This document shows, piece after piece, positions 6,673-8,492 of a stretch of DNA of 8,492 bases. Each line of letters starts with the position of its first letter. The first letter of the stretch is position 1. The stretch is from Microcaldota archaeon. Lineage in GTDB: Archaea > Micrarchaeota > Micrarchaeia > Micrarchaeales > Micrarchaeaceae. The stretch covers positions 1 through 8,492 of the forward strand of contig JAJZJI010000050.1 of the NCBI GenBank assembly GCA_021828345.1, given 5' to 3'. The notes beneath the pieces were generated by a model, which was not told the DNA's origin, made no database searches, and worked only from the letters and a program-made list of their open reading frames with translations. A program made the position numbers and the translations under genes.

Positions 6673-7302
6673 TTACTGCTGCAAAGCATTCTCTTCTTGA
6701 CGTTTTAGCTTTGTCTCAAAGTCCTCAGTTTTATATGGAAATTCTTCATTACTTTTTATAGTGCCTCGCTCCTTTAAAACCTCTCTTGCAAGCAAAAAGT
6801 ATATGAATGCTAAAGAGCGCCTTCCTCTGTTATTTACAGGCACTATAAGATCTATATATTTTGTTGAGTTATCAGTATCATTTAATGCAATTATAGGTAT
6901 ATTTATCTTGCTTGCCTCGTTTATAGACTGCTTCTCATTCCTGGAATCACTTATAAATAATAATGATGGTTCAACAAAACCTTCCCTATTTGGATTTGTA
7001 AATAAACCAGCATTTACTCTTCCACCCAAGAATTTTGCATTTATAACTTCAGCAAATTTCTGCGCTGCATATATTGCATATATTCTTGATGCACGAACCA
7101 TAATTTTAGATGGATCATATCGCGCAAGGGTCTTAGCAGCAATCTTTATTCTAGAATCTATCGTCTTTATATCAAGTAAGTACAAACCGTCCTCTCTAGT
7201 CTTATATATGAAGCGCGACATTCCCTGCGCCTTCACCTTAGTTGCTATGTGTATTCCTTCCTCCAAATATTGATTTTGGTCTATAAGTAATTCTTCTTCC
7301 AT
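6673..7302 (-). CDS. rpsB: 30S ribosomal protein S2 (archaeal)
   Basis: This 209-residue protein is normal in length for archaeal S2, a small-subunit protein near the head-body junction and mRNA exit. Family stretches are 'LIDQNQYLEEGIHIATKVKAQGM' (7-29), 'FLGGRVNAGLFTNP' (81-94), 'IIALNDTDN' (127-135) and 'VPVNNRGRRSLAFIYFLLAREVL' (144-166), followed by a charged tail. The frame stays open upstream to a TTG at 7398, but that stretch is tRNA sequence. The ATG at 7302 begins the conserved protein and has AAGGTG 5 nt before it. The Shine-Dalgarno begins 1 nt after the tRNA discriminator base, so tRNA 3' processing would leave a leader of only about 12 nt. It is the last gene of the L13-S9-RpoN-tRNA-S2 unit. 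Confidence 0.95.
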   Translation of the reverse strand: MEEELLIDQNQYLEEGIHIATKVKAQGMSRFIYKTREDGLYLLDIKTIDSRIKIAAKTLARYDPSKIMVRASRIYAIYAAQKFAEVINAKFLGGRVNAGLFTNPNREGFVEPSLLFISDSRNEKQSINEASKINIPIIALNDTDNSTKYIDLIVPVNNRGRRSLAFIYFLLAREVLKERGTIKSNEEFPYKTEDFETKLKRQEENALQQ

Positions 7303-7307
7303 ATTAA

Positions 7308-7313
7308 CACCTT
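7308..7313 (-). promoter_or_regulatory. Shine-Dalgarno of rpsB, hard against the tRNA end
   Basis: The minus strand AAGGTG lies 5 nt before the ATG at 7302 and 1 nt after the tRNA discriminator A at 7315. It settles the S2 start and shows how tightly tRNA and mRNA are packed. Confidence 0.65.
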
Positions 7314-7314
7314 T

Positions 7315-7414
7315 TGGGGCCGCCGAGATTTTCAGAAGTGCCTTTTGAATTCCCGGTATTTCTCGGGTCGCCAGCACCCCAAGCTGGAAGCCTACCAAGC
7401 TAGCAGACGGCCCC
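7315..7414 (-). tRNA. tRNA-Pro(GGG) with T-loop interrupted by 27 extra nt
   Basis: Acceptor GGGGCCG (7414-7408) pairs perfectly with CGGCCCC (7322-7316), and the discriminator A is at 7315. The D-loop is AGCTTGGTA with the conserved GG. The D stem is only three pairs: G-C, C-G and U-G, with a U-U at 10-25. The anticodon stem CCAGC/GCTGG is perfect (7387-7383 with 7375-7371), and the loop TTGGGGT has anticodon GGG (7380-7378) and G37, both right for proline. The variable loop is CGAC. T-stem CCGAG (7366-7362) pairs perfectly with CTCGG (7327-7323). Between them lie 34 nt (7361-7328) instead of the usual 7. Total 100 minus 27 equals 73, a normal mature length. CCA is not encoded. I could not find a bulge-helix-bulge, and no single excision restores TTC-R-A in the T-loop. 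It may be an intron-bearing gene, an expanded T-arm or a decayed gene. Confidence 0.8.
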
Positions 7415-7438
7415 GTTGGATAAATATTAATCTACAAC

Positions 7439-7447
7439 ATATAAAAA
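7439..7447 (-). promoter_or_regulatory. TATA box for tRNA-Pro (and rpsB)
   Basis: The minus strand TTTTTATAT, in the 45-bp gap after rpoN, is centred about 29 bp before the first tRNA base. It would start transcription a few bases upstream of it. This lets tRNA-Pro and rpsB be transcribed apart from the rplM-rpsI-rpoN message as well as by read-through. Confidence 0.5.
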
Positions 7448-7459
7448 CAATTGCTTACA

Positions 7460-7663
7460 TCAGCTCTTATGTCCTATATTCATGAATTCATCTATTAGTT
7501 CGACATTGCTTATCAGCATGCGCCTGCAGCAATAGCGCTTAATATCTAAGCCATCAAGCACTTTCTTTGGATCCTCATGGTCCTTATTGACGCGTCTGTC
7601 AAACTCTTCCCATTTGTCCGCAACTACTGCGCCGCATGTGAAGCAGCGTACCGGTATCATCAT
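7460..7663 (-). CDS. rpoN: DNA-directed RNA polymerase subunit N
   Basis: This 67-residue small subunit corresponds to eukaryotic RPB10 and helps assemble the RpoD-RpoL platform. The zinc site is C7-x2-C10 plus C45-C46, in 'IPVRCFTCG' and '[11 protein letters not shown]'. The length and the 'DKWEEF' and 'VELIDEF' stretches are normal for the archaeal family. Two adjacent ATGs are possible. The first (7663) aligns with the usual M-I-I-P start, although GTGAT lies only 3 nt before it and 6 nt before the second. It follows rpsI after 24 bases. This is not the bacterial sigma-54 gene of the same name. Confidence 0.96.
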   Translation of the reverse strand: MMIPVRCFTCGAVVADKWEEFDRRVNKDHEDPKKVLDGLDIKRYCCRRMLISNVELIDEFMNIGHKS

Positions 7664-7687
7664 ATTATCACATTAAGTAACATAAAT

Positions 7688-8215
7688 TTATCTATATGAT
7701 GTTTGGAAACGTGCCCTTGCTTTGAGCCTGTTCGGCTTCTTAGGCTCCACTCTCCTAAAATCATCTACCATTATGCTCCTATCATGGCGCATATATTCAT
7801 TCTTTATAACATCATTGCCAGAGTATTCCGAAATGCCTTTAGCTATTGCACCGCGTACCGCTCTTGCCTGTGCCATTGCCCCACCACCATTGACATTTAC
7901 GCTAATATCAAGCCCATTAAATAGGCTCTTTGCAGTTTCTGATAGTATAACAGGCTCTAACATCAAACGCCTAAGTTCTCTTGGCTCTATAGTATTTATC
8001 AATTTGCTGTTAACACGTATAATACCACTTCCTTTTGTGACGCTTGCTCGTGCTATTGCACGTTTGCGCTTGCTCTTTACAGTTATTGAACGTTCTATTT
8101 TCTTTGTACTTACTTTTTTCTTTGTACCTCTTGACCTTGTAGTCTTAGGCTTCTTCTCCTGCGCTTCTATTTTTTCATCTGCAACTTTTTCTTGTGCAAT
8201 TTCAGCATCGCTCAT
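7688..8215 (-). CDS. rpsI: 30S ribosomal protein S9 with charged N-terminal extension
   Basis: This 175-residue protein binds the head of the small subunit, and its C-terminal tail reaches the P-site tRNA. The S9 core starts near residue 46 (VKSKRKRAIARASV). The glycine motif NGGGAMAQARAVRGAIAKGI is at 109-128, and the universal tail KARARFQTSYR is at 165-175. Residues 1-45 are an acidic then lysine-rich extension absent from most archaeal S9 (about 135 residues). I use the ATG at 8215: GGAGTGAT ends 3 nt upstream, and its TGA is the rplM stop codon. A frame-open start at 8239 would overlap rplM and has no such site. The gap to rplM is 4 bases, indicating translational coupling. Confidence 0.95.
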   Translation of the reverse strand: MSDAEIAQEKVADEKIEAQEKKPKTTRSRGTKKKVSTKKIERSITVKSKRKRAIARASVTKGSGIIRVNSKLINTIEPRELRRLMLEPVILSETAKSLFNGLDISVNVNGGGAMAQARAVRGAIAKGISEYSGNDVIKNEYMRHDRSIMVDDFRRVEPKKPNRLKARARFQTSYR

Positions 8216-8218
8216 AAT

Positions 8219-8226
8219 ATCACTCC
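8219..8226 (-). promoter_or_regulatory. Shine-Dalgarno of rpsI overlapping the rplM stop
   Basis: GGAGTGAT nearly equals the full complement of the archaeal 16S 3' end. It contains the rplM TGA, so a ribosome ending rplM stands on the rpsI binding site. It selects the ATG at 8215. Confidence 0.7.
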
Positions 8227-8492
8227 TTGCTATATCCAAGCAACTCTGATAGCTGCTTTAATGTCATTGTATTTACAAATATGTCCTTTGAATTCTTAGA
8301 ATCTATATGCTTTATTTCGCTCTTCTCAAATAATTCAGGCGTTCCAGAAAAAACACGTAGCTTTCTATAAGCCGCCTTCCCCCTAGGTCTTCTATATGGG
8401 AGCATGCCACGCACTATTCTCTTAAATAACATATCCGTTCTTCTCGGCCAATATGGCGAGTGCTCAGGATTTGCCTTCTCCTTTAAAATTAG
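8220..8492 (-). CDS. rplM: 50S ribosomal protein L13 (5' end cut by window)
   Basis: The frame runs uninterrupted from the right edge to a TGA at 8222-8220, giving the last 90 residues. The diagnostic stretch is 'SPYWPRRTDMLFKRIVRGMLPYRRPRGKAAYRKLRVFSGTPE', which is archaeal L13. Its 'RGMLP' and 'G-x-A-x-x-RLRV-like' parts are conserved across domains. The internal ATG at 8432 is not the start, because conserved sequence continues upstream of it to the window edge. L13 is an early-assembly large-subunit protein. It heads the L13-S9-RpoN order that is classic for archaea. The promoter and N-terminus lie outside. Confidence 0.95.
   Translation of the reverse strand, partial: LILKEKANPEHSPYWPRRTDMLFKRIVRGMLPYRRPRGKAAYRKLRVFSGTPELFEKSEIKHIDSKNSKDIFVNTMTLKQLSELLGYSKE

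Noticed and set aside
6761..7273. 170-codon plus-strand frame opposite rpsB
   Set aside because: It is the antisense shadow of S2, with no Shine-Dalgarno or family resemblance.
7328..7361. Mobile-element integration (att) site in the tRNA 3' half
   Set aside because: No integrase gene, direct repeat of the tRNA end or element boundary is present nearby.
7303..7398. N-terminal extension of S2 from a TTG at 7398
   Set aside because: The stretch is the 3' two-thirds of the tRNA. Archaeal S2 begins at the ATG at 7302, which has its own Shine-Dalgarno.
7315..7414. Class II tRNA (Leu/Ser) with a long variable arm
   Set aside because: The variable loop is only CGAC. The extra bases lie inside the T stem, and the anticodon loop is that of proline.
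7722..8249. 175-codon plus-strand frame opposite rpsI
   Set aside because: It is antisense to a well-conserved ribosomal gene, and its hydrophobic character comes from reading the Lys/Arg-rich strand backwards.

Overview
This is an AT-rich archaeal window, estimated by eye at about one third G+C. The archaeal assignment rests on three things: archaeal-type ribosomal proteins L13, S9 and S2, the archaeal/eukaryotic RNA polymerase subunit N, and a stand-alone XPF/ERCC4 nuclease. Start sites are preceded by pieces of the GGAGGTGAT Shine-Dalgarno sequence and by TATA-like boxes. Low G+C, compact spacing and a structurally odd tRNA would suit a small-genome DPANN-type archaeon, such as the Micrarchaeota/Parvarchaeota group. 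That placement is a guess, because no lineage-specific marker is visible.

Left block, minus strand (1-3120): an ArsR-like winged-helix regulator lies upstream of a three-gene ABC-2 exporter operon. The operon order is ATPase, permease 1, permease 2, and the last gene runs off the left edge. The order and motifs fit the COG4586/COG4587/COG3694 type, whose substrate is unknown. The regulator is a plausible controller of the exporter, of itself, or of the divergent gene to its right.

Middle block, plus strand (3121-6618): a divergent intergenic region carries three CATATG palindromes at exactly 15-bp spacing. It precedes a small DUF1059 protein, which ends at a palindrome followed by T-rich DNA. 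Next come a 799-residue multi-pass GT-C-like membrane protein with a large outside domain rich in N-glycosylation sequons, and an XPF-type nuclease that starts on the base right after the membrane protein's stop codon.

Right block, minus strand (6673-8492): a ribosomal/RNA polymerase operon in the order rplM (cut by the window edge), rpsI, rpoN, tRNA-Pro(GGG), rpsB. The tRNA is the most unusual object here. Its acceptor, anticodon and T stems are perfect, but the 7-nt T-loop is replaced by 34 nt. The insertion is 27 nt, and the remaining 73 nt is exactly a normal tRNA length. It has its own TATA box, and the rpsB Shine-Dalgarno begins only 1 nt past its discriminator base.

No mobile elements, CRISPR arrays or rRNA genes were seen. 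No gene-free stretch exceeds 300 bases.
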